Position numbers and translations under genes: made by a program. Below the pieces are notes generated by a model. The model had not been told where the DNA came from. It ran no database searches and worked only from the letters and a program-made list of their open reading frames with translations. A stretch of 64,000 nucleotides of DNA from Rhizobiales bacterium 65-79 (GTDB lineage Bacteria > Pseudomonadota > Alphaproteobacteria > Rhizobiales > Rhizobiaceae), in the NCBI GenBank assembly GCA_001896885.1, contig MKRJ01000021.1:2210-66209 (forward strand), read 5' to 3'. Position 1 is the stretch's first letter; the number at the start of each line of letters is the position of its first letter. This document shows, piece after piece, positions 9,392 to 20,002 of the stretch.

Positions 9392-9472
9392 CAGAGTGGC
9401 TCCCCGGCCGTCTCATCCCAACCCCTTCTCCTCAGAGGAAGGTCGAGCAAACATGGCGATGCGGCCCTTCGA

Positions 9473-9608
9473 CCCCCTCTCCGGTTCGCTGCGCGAACCA
9501 CCTCTCCCCCTGAAGGGGTAGAGGACGGGAGCCAGACTTGCCGCCCGTCCTCTCCCTCACGAAGTGGGGGAGAGGTGTCGAGGCAAAGCCGAGACGGAGC
9601 GGGGGTAG
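9473..9608. repeat. Palindromic mosaic intergenic repeat, copy A
   Basis: Element of about 135 bp in the dapF-mtaB gap. The outer ends CCCCTCTCCGG and CGGAGCGGGGG pair; two inner hairpins are CTCTCCCCCTGAAGGGGTAGAG and a CCTCTCC...GGAGAGG stem around TCACGAAGTG. The same element recurs at 44483-44615. It resembles the RIME-type mosaic elements described in rhizobia (family assignment inferred). A further small palindrome (CCTTCTCCTCAGAGGAAGG) lies next to it at about 9424-9442. Confidence 0.75.
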
Positions 9609-9671
9609 ATTTCATATGCGGCTACCTTGCCCGCCACAGAGCAGAAACACATTCGGGTATAATACCAGCCA

Positions 9672-10553
9672 TCAGGCCGCGCCCCGTTCGTCGCGCATCC
9701 ACAGTCCGGTCGAGGGGTCGAGCGTGCCGGAAAATTCCCATTCGGCCGGGCCGGTCATCACGACATGGTCGTTGTCCCGCCATTCGACCTGCAGCGGCCC
9801 GCCGGGCACGGTGACCGTCACCATCCGCTCCGTGCGCCGGGTACGCGCACCGCAGACGGCGGCCGCGCAGGCGGCCGACCCGCAGGCTTTCGTCAGGCCG
9901 GCGCCGCGCTCCCATGTGCGGATGGTCACGGCGTCCGGCGCCGTCACCTGAGCGATCGAGATGTTGGCGCGTTCGGGGAAGATCGGATGGTTCTCGAGCA
10001 TCGGCCCGAAACGGTCGAGCGCGTAAGACCAGACGTCGTCATCGACCCAGAAGATCGCGTGCGGATTGCCCATCGACACGACGGAGGGCGAATGCAGGAC
10101 CGGCGCGTCGATCGGCCCGACCTGGAGTTCGATCATGCGCGTATCGCGGAACTCCTCGGCGAGCGGGATTTCCTGCCAGCCGAAGCGCGGCTTGCCCATG
10201 TCGACCGAGATCAGCCCGTCCTGATGCTCGTGTGCGTCGAGGATGCCCGCCACCGTCTCGAAGAGGAAATCCTTGCGGCCGGTCTCCGCCGCGAGCGCCT
10301 GCACCACGCAACGCATGCCGTTGCCGCAGGCCTGCGCCGGGCTGCCGTCGGAATTGATGATGGCGACATAATTGTCGGTGCCGTTCGTGCGCGGATCATG
10401 GATCGCCATGATCTGGTCGAACTTCATGGCCGGATCGGCGTTGAGCGCGATGGCCGCCGCCGGCGTGATGCGATCCGCACGGCCGCGCATGTCGGCGACG
10501 ATGATCTCGTTGCCGAGCCCGTTCATCCTGGCGAATTCGACGCGCTTTTCCAT
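9672..10553 (-). CDS. dapF: Diaminopimelate epimerase
   Basis: Converts LL- to meso-diaminopimelate for lysine and peptidoglycan synthesis, using two catalytic cysteines as the acid/base pair. Both are present: Cys76 in ACGNGMRC and Cys224 in KACGSAAC, each followed by the typical helix-start residues. The 293-residue length, the two-lobed pseudo-symmetric layout and the start [16 protein letters not shown] are standard. It is the first gene of the minus-strand series with mtaB, ftsY and yciB. Confidence 0.96.
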   Translation of the reverse strand: MEKRVEFARMNGLGNEIIVADMRGRADRITPAAAIALNADPAMKFDQIMAIHDPRTNGTDNYVAIINSDGSPAQACGNGMRCVVQALAAETGRKDFLFETVAGILDAHEHQDGLISVDMGKPRFGWQEIPLAEEFRDTRMIELQVGPIDAPVLHSPSVVSMGNPHAIFWVDDDVWSYALDRFGPMLENHPIFPERANISIAQVTAPDAVTIRTWERGAGLTKACGSAACAAAVCGARTRRTERMVTVTVPGGPLQVEWRDNDHVVMTGPAEWEFSGTLDPSTGLWMRDERGAA

Positions 10554-10654
10554 GCCCTGCGGAAACCAATCAGCTTTCGGGGCCTATATGGCGGAAAAGC
10601 CTCCCGATTACCAGTCGTGGCCGAAGGCGGCGCAACAGCTCGGCCGTTGGGTCG

Positions 10655-10828
10655 TCAGACCAGACCGCCGCCTGCCCAGGCGAAAAGAAGAAGCACGATG
10701 GCAATGAAGGCGAGCCCGATGGCGATGAGCAGGAACGCCAGTTTCGACGCCGCACCGGCGACGCCACGAAATCCCAGCGCCCCGGCGATGATCGCGACGA
10801 TGAAAAGGATGATGATCCATTTTATCAT
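10655..10828 (-). CDS. DUF1328 (YtjA-type) small membrane protein
   Basis: A 57-residue hydrophobic protein starting MIKWIIILFIVAIIAGALGF, with a short loop RGVAGAASK and a second helix ending in FAWAGGG. This two-helix layout is the DUF1328/YtjA family. Its function is unknown; it is often found in stress-induced regulons. A GGGGA Shine-Dalgarno lies 8 bp upstream of the ATG. It stands alone between dapF and livF. Confidence 0.85.
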   Translation of the reverse strand: MIKWIIILFIVAIIAGALGFRGVAGAASKLAFLLIAIGLAFIAIVLLLFAWAGGGLV

Positions 10829-10890
10829 GGAAAAGTCCCCTCACTTGCTGTCGGGCCTTAACCCGGGGTGAGGTGATCGGTTCCGCGCGA

Positions 10891-11625
10891 TTACAGACCC
10901 AGATAGGCGCGGCGCACTTCCGGATCGTCGATCAGATCCTTGGCGGCGCCCTCCTGGACGATACGGCCCGTCTCCATGACATAGCCGCGATCGGCGCCGG
11001 AGAGCGCGATATGCACGTCCTGCTCGACCAGCAGCACGGTCACGCCTTCGTCGCGGATCTTCGCCAGCACCTGCATCAGTTGCTCGACCACCACCGGCGC
11101 CAGCCCGAGGCTCATCTCGTCGATCATCAGGAGCACCGGCCGAGCCATCAGCGCGCGCGCCATGGCGCACATCTGCTGCTCGCCGCCCGACATCGAGCCG
11201 GCAAGCTGCCGCCGCCGCTCGCCGAGGCGCGGGAAGAGGCCGTACATGCGCTCCAGGTCTTCGGCGATGCCGGCCTTGTCGGAACGGCGATAGGCGCCCA
11301 TCAGGAGATTGTCCTCGACCGTCATGCGGTCGAAGAGCTGGCGGCCCTCCGGCACCTGCACGAGACCCGCGCCGAACGCCTCGTCCGGCGTGATCGGCAC
11401 CAGGTCGCGGCCTTTGAACTCGATATGGCCCGTCGCCGGGATGACTCGCGACAGCGCCCGTAGCATGGTCGTCTTGCCGGCGCCGTTGCTGCCGACCATG
11501 GCGACGATCTCGGCCGGATGCACCTCCAGCGAGACCTCGTGCAGCACCGGCATGCCGCCATAGCCGGCGCCGAGGCCGGAGACCTTGAGCAACGCGCCGT
11601 TCGCGCTCTTCCTTGCCGCGCTCAT
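10891..11625 (-). CDS. livF: Branched-chain amino acid ABC transporter ATP-binding protein LivF
   Basis: One of the two ATPases of a HAAT-family importer for branched-chain or related amino acids. The 244-residue protein has Walker A GSNGAGKT, Q-loop VQVPEGRQLFDRMTVEDNL, signature SMSGGEQQM, Walker B VLLMIDEMSLGL and the switch region LLVEQD. The 'PEGR' after the Q-loop is typical of LivF rather than LivG. It overlaps livG by 4 bp and is the last gene of the operon. Confidence 0.94.
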   Translation of the reverse strand: MSAARKSANGALLKVSGLGAGYGGMPVLHEVSLEVHPAEIVAMVGSNGAGKTTMLRALSRVIPATGHIEFKGRDLVPITPDEAFGAGLVQVPEGRQLFDRMTVEDNLLMGAYRRSDKAGIAEDLERMYGLFPRLGERRRQLAGSMSGGEQQMCAMARALMARPVLLMIDEMSLGLAPVVVEQLMQVLAKIRDEGVTVLLVEQDVHIALSGADRGYVMETGRIVQEGAAKDLIDDPEVRRAYLGL

Positions 11626-12356
11626 GCCCGCCTCTTGCCGAGATAGGCTTCGACCACCGTCTTGTCGGAAAGGACCACGTCCGGCTCGCCGTCCGCGATT
11701 TTCTCGCCATGGTGCAGGACCAGCAACCGGTCGGAGAGACTCTTGATGGCCTTGATGACGTGTTCAATGACGAGGACGGTGATGCCCGAATCCCGCACCT
11801 TGCGGATGACGTCGATCACCTCGTCGATCTCGACATGGTTGAGGCCGGCCATCACCTCGTCGCAGAGGAGCAGCTTCGGCTCCATGGCGAGCGCCTTGGC
11901 GAGTTCCAGCCGCTTGCGGCCGGGACCCCCGAGCTCGTCGGCGCGCTGGTCGGCGAACCGCCCGAGCCCGACGAATTCGAGATGCCTGCGGGCCTTCTCG
12001 CGCGCCTCCTGGAGCGCGGTCGACTCCTCGCCATGCCCGAAAAGGGCTCCCACCGCGACATTGTCGAGCACCGACAGGCCGGGAAAAGGCCGCATGATCT
12101 GGAAGGTGCGGCCGATGCCGAGCCGCGCGCGGCGGAAGGCCGGCAGCGAGGTGATCGACTGCCCCTGGAACCTGATGTCGCCGGAGCTCGGCGTCAGCGT
12201 TCCGCTGATCAGGCTGACCAGCGTCGTCTTGCCCGCGCCGTTCGGACCGATGACGCCGAGGATCTCGCCCTCGTTCAACGCGAAGCTGACGTCGCTTACG
12301 GCGACCAGCCCGGCGAAGCGGCGCGTCACGTGATCGATTTCGAGGATCGCGCTCAT
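11622..12356 (-). CDS. livG: Branched-chain amino acid ABC transporter ATP-binding protein LivG
   Basis: Second ATPase of the Liv importer. The 244-residue product starts at the ATG at 12356 (MSAILEIDHVTRRFAG); an overlapping longer frame upstream is non-coding. Walker A is GPNGAGKTT, followed by RTFQIMRPFPGLSVLDNV, and Walker B is LLLCDEVMAGLN. The ABC signature region reads ELGGPGRKRLELAKAL, a somewhat altered form of the LivG signature. It is translationally coupled to livM (ATGA) and livF (ATGA). Confidence 0.94.
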   Translation of the reverse strand: MSAILEIDHVTRRFAGLVAVSDVSFALNEGEILGVIGPNGAGKTTLVSLISGTLTPSSGDIRFQGQSITSLPAFRRARLGIGRTFQIMRPFPGLSVLDNVAVGALFGHGEESTALQEAREKARRHLEFVGLGRFADQRADELGGPGRKRLELAKALAMEPKLLLCDEVMAGLNHVEIDEVIDVIRKVRDSGITVLVIEHVIKAIKSLSDRLLVLHHGEKIADGEPDVVLSDKTVVEAYLGKRRA

Positions 12357-13303
12357 ATCCGGTGCGCCCTGATATTCTGGGCAAAATAGCGCCAGCCGGA
12401 CGAACGGAAATGGCGGACGATGTCGGCCAGGCCGCGCGGCATCAGCACGACCGCCGCCACGACGACGATCCCGAAGAACAGTCCGGCGATGTTGGTGACC
12501 TCGCTCGAAAGCACTTCCGAGATGGCCGACAGCACGAAAGCGCCGACCACCGGCCCGAAGATCGTGCCGGGGCCGCCGAACACCGCCATGATGATCATCT
12601 TGACGTTGAGGCTGATGTCGAAGGCGCTGGCGGGATCGAGGAAGGTGATCCAGTAGGCCTGGATGCCGCCGGCGAGCGCCGAGAAGAGTCCGGAAAGCGC
12701 GAAGGCCATGATCTTGTAGCGCGTGGTATCGACGCCCATGACCGCGGCGCCCTCCTCGTTCTCGCGGATCGCGATGAGGCCGAAGCCGAAACGGCTTCTG
12801 GTCAGCCACCAGACGGTGAGCGTCGCCGCCACCAGGAGCGCGAGCGAAAGTTCATAGAACATCGCGTCGTTGTTGAGCGGCGGCAGGACCAGCCCGATAT
12901 TCTCGCCGAACAGCGGGATATTGGAGACGATCGCGGCCACGACCTGCGCCAGCGCCAGCGTGGCGATAGCGAAATAGTGGCCTCTCAGCCGGAGCACCGG
13001 GATGCCGAGCAGGATGGCGAAGGCGACCGCCATCACGGCGCCGAAGACCATGCCGACCCAGAACGGCAGGTTCCACTGCACCATGGCGATGCCGACGCCG
13101 TAGGCCCCGAGGCCGAAGAAGGTTGAATTGCCGAAGGAAGCGTATCCCGTATAGCCGCCGATGATGTTCCAGCCCTGCGCCAGCACGGCGAGGATCAGCG
13201 TCGAGATTCCGAACTGCACGACCACGTCGGAGCCGAACCAGGGCACGGCCGCCAGGACGATGACGACCAGGACGGCAATGGCGATGCGGATCGTCTTGCT
13301 CAT
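12353..13303 (-). CDS. livM: Branched-chain amino acid ABC transporter permease LivM
   Basis: Integral-membrane permease of about 316 residues with eight to ten membrane segments. LivM-family features include ILAVLAQGWNIIGGYTGYASFG near residue 40, GIPVLRLRGHYFAIATLA near residue 100, and the EAA-like loop RSRFGFGLIAIRENEEGAAVMG near residue 185. The start is the ATG at 13303 (MSKTIRIAIAVL), which overlaps the livH stop by 4 bp. The same frame is open further upstream only as a shadow of livH. Confidence 0.94.
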   Translation of the reverse strand: MSKTIRIAIAVLVVIVLAAVPWFGSDVVVQFGISTLILAVLAQGWNIIGGYTGYASFGNSTFFGLGAYGVGIAMVQWNLPFWVGMVFGAVMAVAFAILLGIPVLRLRGHYFAIATLALAQVVAAIVSNIPLFGENIGLVLPPLNNDAMFYELSLALLVAATLTVWWLTRSRFGFGLIAIRENEEGAAVMGVDTTRYKIMAFALSGLFSALAGGIQAYWITFLDPASAFDISLNVKMIIMAVFGGPGTIFGPVVGAFVLSAISEVLSSEVTNIAGLFFGIVVVAAVVLMPRGLADIVRHFRSSGWRYFAQNIRAHRI

Positions 13304-14163
13304 GCCGTCCTCCCGAGAAGGCCGCTCGGCCGCACAATGAGCACCAGCACCAGCACGCCGAAGCTCGCGACATCCGCGAAGGTGGCGCCGACATAGAGCA
13401 CGGCGAGGGATTCGATGATGCCGAGCACGAGGCCGCCGACGATCACGCCGAGCGGATTGTCGAGGCCGCCGATGATGGCGATGGCGAAGCACTTCGCCGT
13501 AAGCGTGGCGCCGATATAGGGGTTGATCTGCGAGACCGTGCCGTAGAGGCCGCCCGCCACGCCGGCAAGCCCGATGCCGATGCCGAATGTGGTGGCATAG
13601 AGGTGGCGCGGCTCGACGCCATAGAGCCGTGCCGCGACCAGGTTCTGCGCGGTCGCGCGGATGGCGCGGCCGAGCTTCGTCCTCAAAAGGAACAGCCACA
13701 TCGCAATCGTGAGCGCTATGGCGACGCCGAAGGCCGCGAGGCGCACGGTCGGGACCACGACGGGGCCCAGCGCGACGTTACTTCCCGCATAGGAAGGATT
13801 GATGGTGCGGAAATCGGCGGAGAAGGCGAGTTGCGCCAGATAGGTCAGCACCACCTCCATCCCGAAGGTGATGAGCAGCGTGTTGAACATCGGCGCACGC
13901 ACGACGAGGTTCAGTATGCCGCGCTGCACGGCATAGCCGACGCCGAACATGACGATCGCGGTGATCGGCAGGCCGAGGAACGGATCGATGCCAAGATACC
14001 GGAAGAGATGCCACGACAAATAGGCGCCGAGCATGATGAAAGCGCCATGCGCCAGATTGACGATGTTGAGCACGCCCCAGACGAGCGCAAGCCCCAGCGC
14101 CATGATGGCGTAGAGCCCGCCCAGAAGGGTGCCGTTGATCAGGACTTGCGCGAGCAGATCCAA
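13300..14163 (-). CDS. livH: Branched-chain amino acid ABC transporter permease LivH
   Basis: Second permease of the Liv importer, 287 residues. It has the family N-terminus QVLINGTLLGGLYAIMALGL, the segment NIVNLAHGAFIMLGAY and the EAA-type loop TKLGRAIRATAQNLVAARLYG. It forms a heterodimer with LivM in the inner membrane. It begins 139 bp after the binding-protein gene; that gap holds a GC-rich hairpin (around 14247-14276) that could lower expression of the downstream genes relative to the abundant binding protein. Confidence 0.94.
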   Translation of the reverse strand: MDLLAQVLINGTLLGGLYAIMALGLALVWGVLNIVNLAHGAFIMLGAYLSWHLFRYLGIDPFLGLPITAIVMFGVGYAVQRGILNLVVRAPMFNTLLITFGMEVVLTYLAQLAFSADFRTINPSYAGSNVALGPVVVPTVRLAAFGVAIALTIAMWLFLLRTKLGRAIRATAQNLVAARLYGVEPRHLYATTFGIGIGLAGVAGGLYGTVSQINPYIGATLTAKCFAIAIIGGLDNPLGVIVGGLVLGIIESLAVLYVGATFADVASFGVLVLVLIVRPSGLLGRTA

Positions 14164-14302
14164 GCCGTCCCCTCCCCTGCGGGCTTCCTAGTCCGTGAGA
14201 ATCGTCCCTTCGACCGGACTTCCGTAGCAACGCCGGATATCCGATCTCCCCGGCCCGTGGATACGGGGCGGGGAGCGAAATGGCAACGCCTTTGCCGGTT
14301 TC

Positions 14303-15514
14303 TCAGCGCTTGTCCCACGCCGGCATCGGATATTCCGGCTTCTCGATGAAGCCCTTGGCGGCATAGATCGCCTTCACCTCGCCGTTCTGGACCTGGATCA
14401 CCGTCTGCGGCAGGTCGATCTGGCCGTTCTCGCCGAAAGCGATCTTGCCGTAGAGGCTGTCGAGGCTGAGCTTGGCCAGCGCGTCGCGGACCTTGGCCGC
14501 ATCGGTGCCGCCCGCATCTTCGATCGCCTGCGCGAAAGCCTCGACGTCGGCGACGCCGGAGGCGGCGTGGTAGTCCGGCTCGTAGCCGTATTTGGCTTTA
14601 TAGGCCTGGGCGAACTGGGCGGCGTCGCCGAACCACTTGTCCTTGTTGTCGGCCGACGGCAGCCAGGCGGTCATGCCGAAGGCGTAGTCGGCATCCTTGC
14701 CCAGCGCCTTGCGGAAGTCCGCGCTCGGCACGCCGACGGTGAAGGAATACATCTTCGGAGCGACGGCAAGGCTCTTCGCCTGGCGCACGAAGTTCAGGAT
14801 CTCGGTTTCGTGGCCGGCGACCAGCACCGCCTCGGCGCCGTTGCTCTTGATCTGCGAGAGCAGCGAGTTGAAGTCGCTCGCATTCGAGCTGTACTTCTCG
14901 TCCATCACCGTTTTCAGCCCGGCCTTGGTCAGTAGATCGCGCGTGCCCTTGGCCACCGAAACGTCGAAGGCGTCGTCGGCATAGAGCAGCGCCACCGATT
15001 TCGGAGCCGGGTCGAGCTCCTTCAGCATATTGACGGTGGAGCCGAAATAGTTGCTGGCCGGCGCCAGCGTGCCGAAGATGTATTTGAACTTGCGCGAGAA
15101 GATCTGGTCGGATGCGCCGCCGCCCTGAACCATCGGGATCTTATATTTTTCCGACACGGCGGAATCGGCGAGCGCGAAGTTCGAGGCGAAGGGCCCGAGA
15201 AGGAAATCGACCTTGTCCTGCGACACGAGCTGCGTGTACTGGCGCACGCTCAGATTCACGTCGGACTGGTTGTCGTAGACCTTCAGCGCCAGCTTGACCT
15301 TTTCGCCGCCGACCTTGATGCCGCCCGCCTCGTTGATCTTGTCGACCGCGAATTCATAGGCGTCCTTGTAGTAGCGGCCGGTGTTGGCCGACGGTCCGGT
15401 AAGCTGGACCGACGCGCCGAGCACGATGTCCTTGGCCAGCGCCACGCCCGAGGAGAGCGCGAGCGCTGTCGCGGCAAGCAGCGCGCAGGCCAGTTTCGTC
15501 TTCTTGTTGGACAT
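14303..15514 (-). CDS. Branched-chain amino acid ABC transporter substrate-binding protein (LivJ/LivK type)
   Basis: Periplasmic receptor of the adjacent Liv importer. The 403-residue product starts [20 protein letters not shown], a classical signal peptide cleaved near residue 27 (VALA/K). The mature part begins [20 protein letters not shown], the ligand-loop pattern of type I periplasmic binding proteins. The ATG at 15514 has a strong ribosome-binding site (GGAGGAAC). The exact ligand cannot be read; this family also binds amides, urea and aromatic acids. It is first in the operon with livH, livM, livG and livF. Confidence 0.92.
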   Translation of the reverse strand: MSNKKTKLACALLAATALALSSGVALAKDIVLGASVQLTGPSANTGRYYKDAYEFAVDKINEAGGIKVGGEKVKLALKVYDNQSDVNLSVRQYTQLVSQDKVDFLLGPFASNFALADSAVSEKYKIPMVQGGGASDQIFSRKFKYIFGTLAPASNYFGSTVNMLKELDPAPKSVALLYADDAFDVSVAKGTRDLLTKAGLKTVMDEKYSSNASDFNSLLSQIKSNGAEAVLVAGHETEILNFVRQAKSLAVAPKMYSFTVGVPSADFRKALGKDADYAFGMTAWLPSADNKDKWFGDAAQFAQAYKAKYGYEPDYHAASGVADVEAFAQAIEDAGGTDAAKVRDALAKLSLDSLYGKIAFGENGQIDLPQTVIQVQNGEVKAIYAAKGFIEKPEYPMPAWDKR

Positions 15515-15569
15515 TCTTGTTCCTCCCTGAGAACTGATTTTCTTCGCGATCCGCGAATGGATAAGATTC

Positions 15570-15598
15570 ACAATTGTTTCATCGACCGGTCATGTCAA
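15570..15598 (-). promoter_or_regulatory. Candidate promoter of the liv operon
   Basis: On the minus strand a perfect TTGACA (15598-15593) is followed after 17 bp by AATTGT (15575-15570), about 55 bp before the binding-protein ATG. A dyad TTCGCG-ATC-CGCGAA lies in the leader at 15543-15557 and could be an operator. The -35 is convincing and the -10 is weak. Confidence 0.4.
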
Positions 15599-15606
15599 CT
15601 AAACGA

Positions 15607-16617
15607 TTAGTCGCATTCGGGACCGACTTCCGGCACGTCCCAGACCTCGCCCGGCCTCAGCGATCGGAAGCGCTCGCGCGCCACGCCGGCACGGTCGAGC
15701 GCCTCGTGAAGCCTTTGACGCGGCTCCTCGATCGGCTCGTTCGTCAACTCGAACGTGCCCCAATGATGAGCGACGGCGCGGGCCGCGTTGGCGAGTTTCA
15801 TTCCTTCCACGGCCTCCCGGGGATCCTGGTGCTGCCCCTCCATGAACCAGCGTGGTTCGTAGGCGCCGATAGGCAGGATCGCCAGCCGGAAGCCCCCATG
15901 CTTCAGCGCGGCGGAGCGATAGTTGCGGCCGCCGTGGAAGCCGGTGTCCCCGACGTGATAGATATTGCCCGCCGGCGCCTCGATCGCGAAGGCGGACCAT
16001 AGCGCCATCCGCCGGTCGCGCGCCCCGCGGGCGGACCAGTGATGGGCGGGCTCGAAATGGATCGTGACGCCATCGCCGATCTCAACGCTGTCGCCCCAGT
16101 CGCCGGCCTGGATGCGGAGCCCCGGCGCATGGCGGCTTACGATCGTGTCGTTGCCGAGCGGGGTTAAGACGAGCGGGTCGTGCGCCGATTTGAGGCGGGC
16201 GAGCGTGAGGCCGTCGAGATGGTCATAATGGTTATGGCTGAGCAGGACCAGGTCGATCGGCGGCAGGTCGTCGAAGCGGATGCCGGGCGGATTGGCCCGC
16301 TTCGGACCGAAAAAGGAGAAAGGCGATGCGCGGTCGGACCACACCGGATCGGTCAATATGTTCCGGCCCGCCACCTGCAGAAGAAGGGTCGCATGGCCGA
16401 CCATGGTGACGCGCAGGCGATCCCCGCCGAGCCTTTCCGCCGGCCGCGCCGGCTCGAACGGGCTTGGCCACGAGGCCGGCCATTTCATCCGGCGTCCGCC
16501 CAATTGCCATTTCAAGAGATCCCGGAAGGAGCGCGGCGGGGTCCCTTCCGGATTGAAGAATAGGGTGCCGTCGAAATGGTCGCTCGCGGGACCTGAATAG
16601 TAGGGATTGCGCGCCAT
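15607..16617 (-). CDS. Metallo-beta-lactamase-fold hydrolase (NAPE-PLD/UlaG-like)
   Basis: A 336-residue metal-dependent hydrolase of the MBL superfamily. The zinc-binding motif SHNHYDHLDG gives His128, His130, Asp132 and His133. Further ligands lie in PAHHWSARG, HVGDTGFH and HHWGTFE. The layout, with the start MARNPYYSGPASDHFDG and the strand VTMVGHATLLLQ, matches the L-ascorbate-6-phosphate lactonase/NAPE-phospholipase D-like group. The substrate is unknown. The ATG at 16617 is the conserved start. The gene ends 36 bp before the liv promoter region on the same strand. Confidence 0.88.
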   Translation of the reverse strand: MARNPYYSGPASDHFDGTLFFNPEGTPPRSFRDLLKWQLGGRRMKWPASWPSPFEPARPAERLGGDRLRVTMVGHATLLLQVAGRNILTDPVWSDRASPFSFFGPKRANPPGIRFDDLPPIDLVLLSHNHYDHLDGLTLARLKSAHDPLVLTPLGNDTIVSRHAPGLRIQAGDWGDSVEIGDGVTIHFEPAHHWSARGARDRRMALWSAFAIEAPAGNIYHVGDTGFHGGRNYRSAALKHGGFRLAILPIGAYEPRWFMEGQHQDPREAVEGMKLANAARAVAHHWGTFELTNEPIEEPRQRLHEALDRAGVARERFRSLRPGEVWDVPEVGPECD

Positions 16618-16959
16618 CACGCCTCGTGGAGTTGCCTGGTCGCGGCGAAGATATGGGATGGAACGCCGCCGGCAAGCTCCTCGGCGCCTCTGGCGGGCAT
16701 CATGGTTTTCCCCGGCTCGGCCTGCAAGTCGCACGGGTTGCGCGAATGCCACACCGTTACACCAAATGACTATGTCCTCGCGGCGAGCATGGCGCTAGGA
16801 GAAGGATCGCAGTAACCCGGCAATGGATATGGCAACCCTATTTTAACTATAGGTAGCTGGAATCGCCCTTGCCTCGCCATAGTTTAGGCGCCAGGCAGCG
16901 GCGCGTCCGCCATGTGGTGGGGCGGGGCTGACCTGGAGCGGCTCTAGGAGGATTGCGCG
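16618..16959. other. Intergenic region between the MBL hydrolase and omp19
   Basis: A 342-bp divergent gap. No open reading frame with coding character and no tRNA-like structure are visible. It ends with a strong Shine-Dalgarno (AGGAGG at 16946-16951), 8 bp before the omp19 ATG. An AT-richer patch at about 16838-16857 (CTATTTTAACTATAG) may belong to the omp19 promoter, but no convincing -35/-10 pair stands out. Confidence 0.5.
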
Positions 16960-17478
16960 ATGACTGTTTCGAGAACCGGCCTGGTTGCCGCGTGCCTGCT
17001 GACGGTTGCCATGGCCGGCTGCCAGAGTTCCCGCTTCAGCAGGGTCGACGAGCCGGAGCCGCTGCCGGCCACGCCCACCCCGCCGGTCGCACAGAACCAG
17101 TTGCCGCCGCCGTCGGCGACCGCTCCCAATCAATTCCCGGCACCGCCCGGCGCGACCGCGCCGGCGAACAGCCAGGTTGCCGCCAATGCGCCCGATATCT
17201 CCAAGGAGAGCATGTCGGGCGTGTGGACGGCGTCGGTCGCCGGCCAGAGCTGCAAGGTGGCGATGGGGCTGACCAAGTTCGGTTCGAGCTATCGGGCCGC
17301 GCCGCTGCACTGCCCGGCGCCGATCGAAAACGTGAAGGGCTGGGACATCAAGGGCAAGCAACTCGTGCTCTACGACCAGAACGGCTCGCAGATTGCAGGC
17401 CTCTATTCCACCGGCGGCCAGCACTTCGACGGCCAGACCAATGGCGGCCAGGGGATCACGCTGGCGCTCGGCCAGTAG
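16960..17478 (+). CDS. omp19: Outer membrane lipoprotein, Omp19-type protease inhibitor
   Basis: A 172-residue lipoprotein similar along its length to Brucella Omp19, a surface lipoprotein with protease-inhibitor (Inh/AprI-fold) activity. The signal peptide ends in a lipobox (AMAG-Cys21) followed by QSSR, as in Omp19. A Pro/Ala/Asn-rich linker covers about residues 30-75. The C-terminal beta-barrel domain starts at about residue 80 (SGVWTASVAGQSCKVA), with GQSCK and the second cysteine in PLHCPAP likely forming a disulfide, and ends QLVLYDQNGS...GLYSTGGQHFDGQT. The preceding Shine-Dalgarno is strong. Confidence 0.88.
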   Translation: MTVSRTGLVAACLLTVAMAGCQSSRFSRVDEPEPLPATPTPPVAQNQLPPPSATAPNQFPAPPGATAPANSQVAANAPDISKESMSGVWTASVAGQSCKVAMGLTKFGSSYRAAPLHCPAPIENVKGWDIKGKQLVLYDQNGSQIAGLYSTGGQHFDGQTNGGQGITLALGQ

Positions 17479-17562
17479 CGATGGGATGGCGGCCGGTCTC
17501 TTGATTGCAGACCGCGGATAGCGCAAGAGCAGGCGGCATTTCCCACCGGAACCAGCGGCTCC

Positions 17563-18747
17563 ATGTCCCTGCGTGATGCCTCGTCCGCGCTTCCTTCCCT
17601 CGCGCATCGCTACCGCCGCCTCGTCGAGGCGGGCGAGATCCGCAAGGATGCCTCGCAGGAAAAGGCGGTCGCCGCGCTCGACAGGCTGATCGTCGAAATC
17701 TCGTCCAGCCGGCTGGCGGCGAAGTCGAGCGCGCTCGGCTGGCTGTTCGCCAAGCGGCAGGATCGCGGAAAGTCCGTCAGGGGCCTCTATCTCCACGGCA
17801 GCGTCGGCACCGGCAAGACGATGCTGATGGACATGTTCTTCGAACTGGCCCCCTCCCGCCGCAAGCGCCGCGCGCATTTCAATGACTTCATGGCCGACGT
17901 GCATGACCGCATCGACGCGCACCGCAGGGCGCTGAAGCGCGGAGAGGCGAAGGGCGACGATCCCATCCCGCCGGTGGCGGCGGCGATCGCCGATGAGGCA
18001 AGGGTGCTCTGCTTCGACGAGTTCGCCGTCACGGACATTGCCGACGCCATGATCCTCTCACGCCTGTTCTCGGCGCTTTTCGCCCACGGCGTCGTGCTGG
18101 TGGCGACCTCGAACGTGGCGCCCCGCGACCTTTACCGCGATGGGCTGAACCGCCAGCTTTTCCTGCCCTTCATCGATCTCCTCGAAGAACACACGGACGT
18201 GCTGCAGCTCGATTCCGGCATCGACTACCGCAGGGAGAAGCTGAGCCGCCTGCCGGTTTATCTGACGCCGCTCGGCGCCGACACCGACCGGCGCATGGAC
18301 GACGCGTGGAAGATCGCGATGAACGGCAGCGCCGAGGCGCCGGTCGATCTGACGGTGAAGGGCCGCACGGTCCATGTCCCCCGCGCGGTGCGCGACGTGG
18401 CGCGCTTCAGCTTCGCCGAACTGTGCGAGGAGCCGCATGGCGCCCGCGACTTCCTCGCCATCGCCGACCGCTTCCATACGATCTTCATCGACCGCATCCC
18501 GGTGCTTGCCGCGGCGCAACGCAACGAGACAAAGCGTTTCATCCTTTTGATCGACACGCTCTACGACCGCCATGCGCGCATCGTCGTCAGCGCCGCGGCG
18601 CCGCCGGAAAGGCTCTATGCCGGCAGGACCGGCACGGAAGCGTTCGAGTTCGAGCGCACCGCCTCCAGGCTGACCGAGATGCAGACGCGGGAATGGCTCG
18701 AAACGCCGGAGCGGGATGACGCGCCGGGCGGCACGTCGGCAGGATAG
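17563..18747 (+). CDS. zapE: Cell division protein ZapE (AFG1-family ATPase)
   Basis: P-loop ATPase of the AFG1/ZapE family that associates with the constriction ring late in division and destabilises FtsZ filaments. The 394-residue protein has Walker A HGSVGTGKTM (residues 79-87), the RRAHFNDFM segment, Walker B VLCFDEFAV and the sensor region LVATSNVAPRDLYRDGLNR. It lies 84 bp behind omp19 and upstream of mdh, an order common in rhizobia. Confidence 0.93.
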   Translation: MSLRDASSALPSLAHRYRRLVEAGEIRKDASQEKAVAALDRLIVEISSSRLAAKSSALGWLFAKRQDRGKSVRGLYLHGSVGTGKTMLMDMFFELAPSRRKRRAHFNDFMADVHDRIDAHRRALKRGEAKGDDPIPPVAAAIADEARVLCFDEFAVTDIADAMILSRLFSALFAHGVVLVATSNVAPRDLYRDGLNRQLFLPFIDLLEEHTDVLQLDSGIDYRREKLSRLPVYLTPLGADTDRRMDDAWKIAMNGSAEAPVDLTVKGRTVHVPRAVRDVARFSFAELCEEPHGARDFLAIADRFHTIFIDRIPVLAAAQRNETKRFILLIDTLYDRHARIVVSAAAPPERLYAGRTGTEAFEFERTASRLTEMQTREWLETPERDDAPGGTSAG

Positions 18748-18789
18748 TCCCTGGATATCTTACCTTTACGTAAATCCCGTATTGCTTAA

Positions 18790-19953
<1,164 letters not shown>

Positions 19954-20002
19954 GCCGGCCAATTGACAGGCCAGGTAGCAGGCTAATGACAGGATTGCGC
20001 GG

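Noticed and set aside
9391-9615. 74-codon minus-strand frame in the dapF-mtaB gap
   Set aside because: It is a translation of the mosaic palindromic repeat, not a gene.
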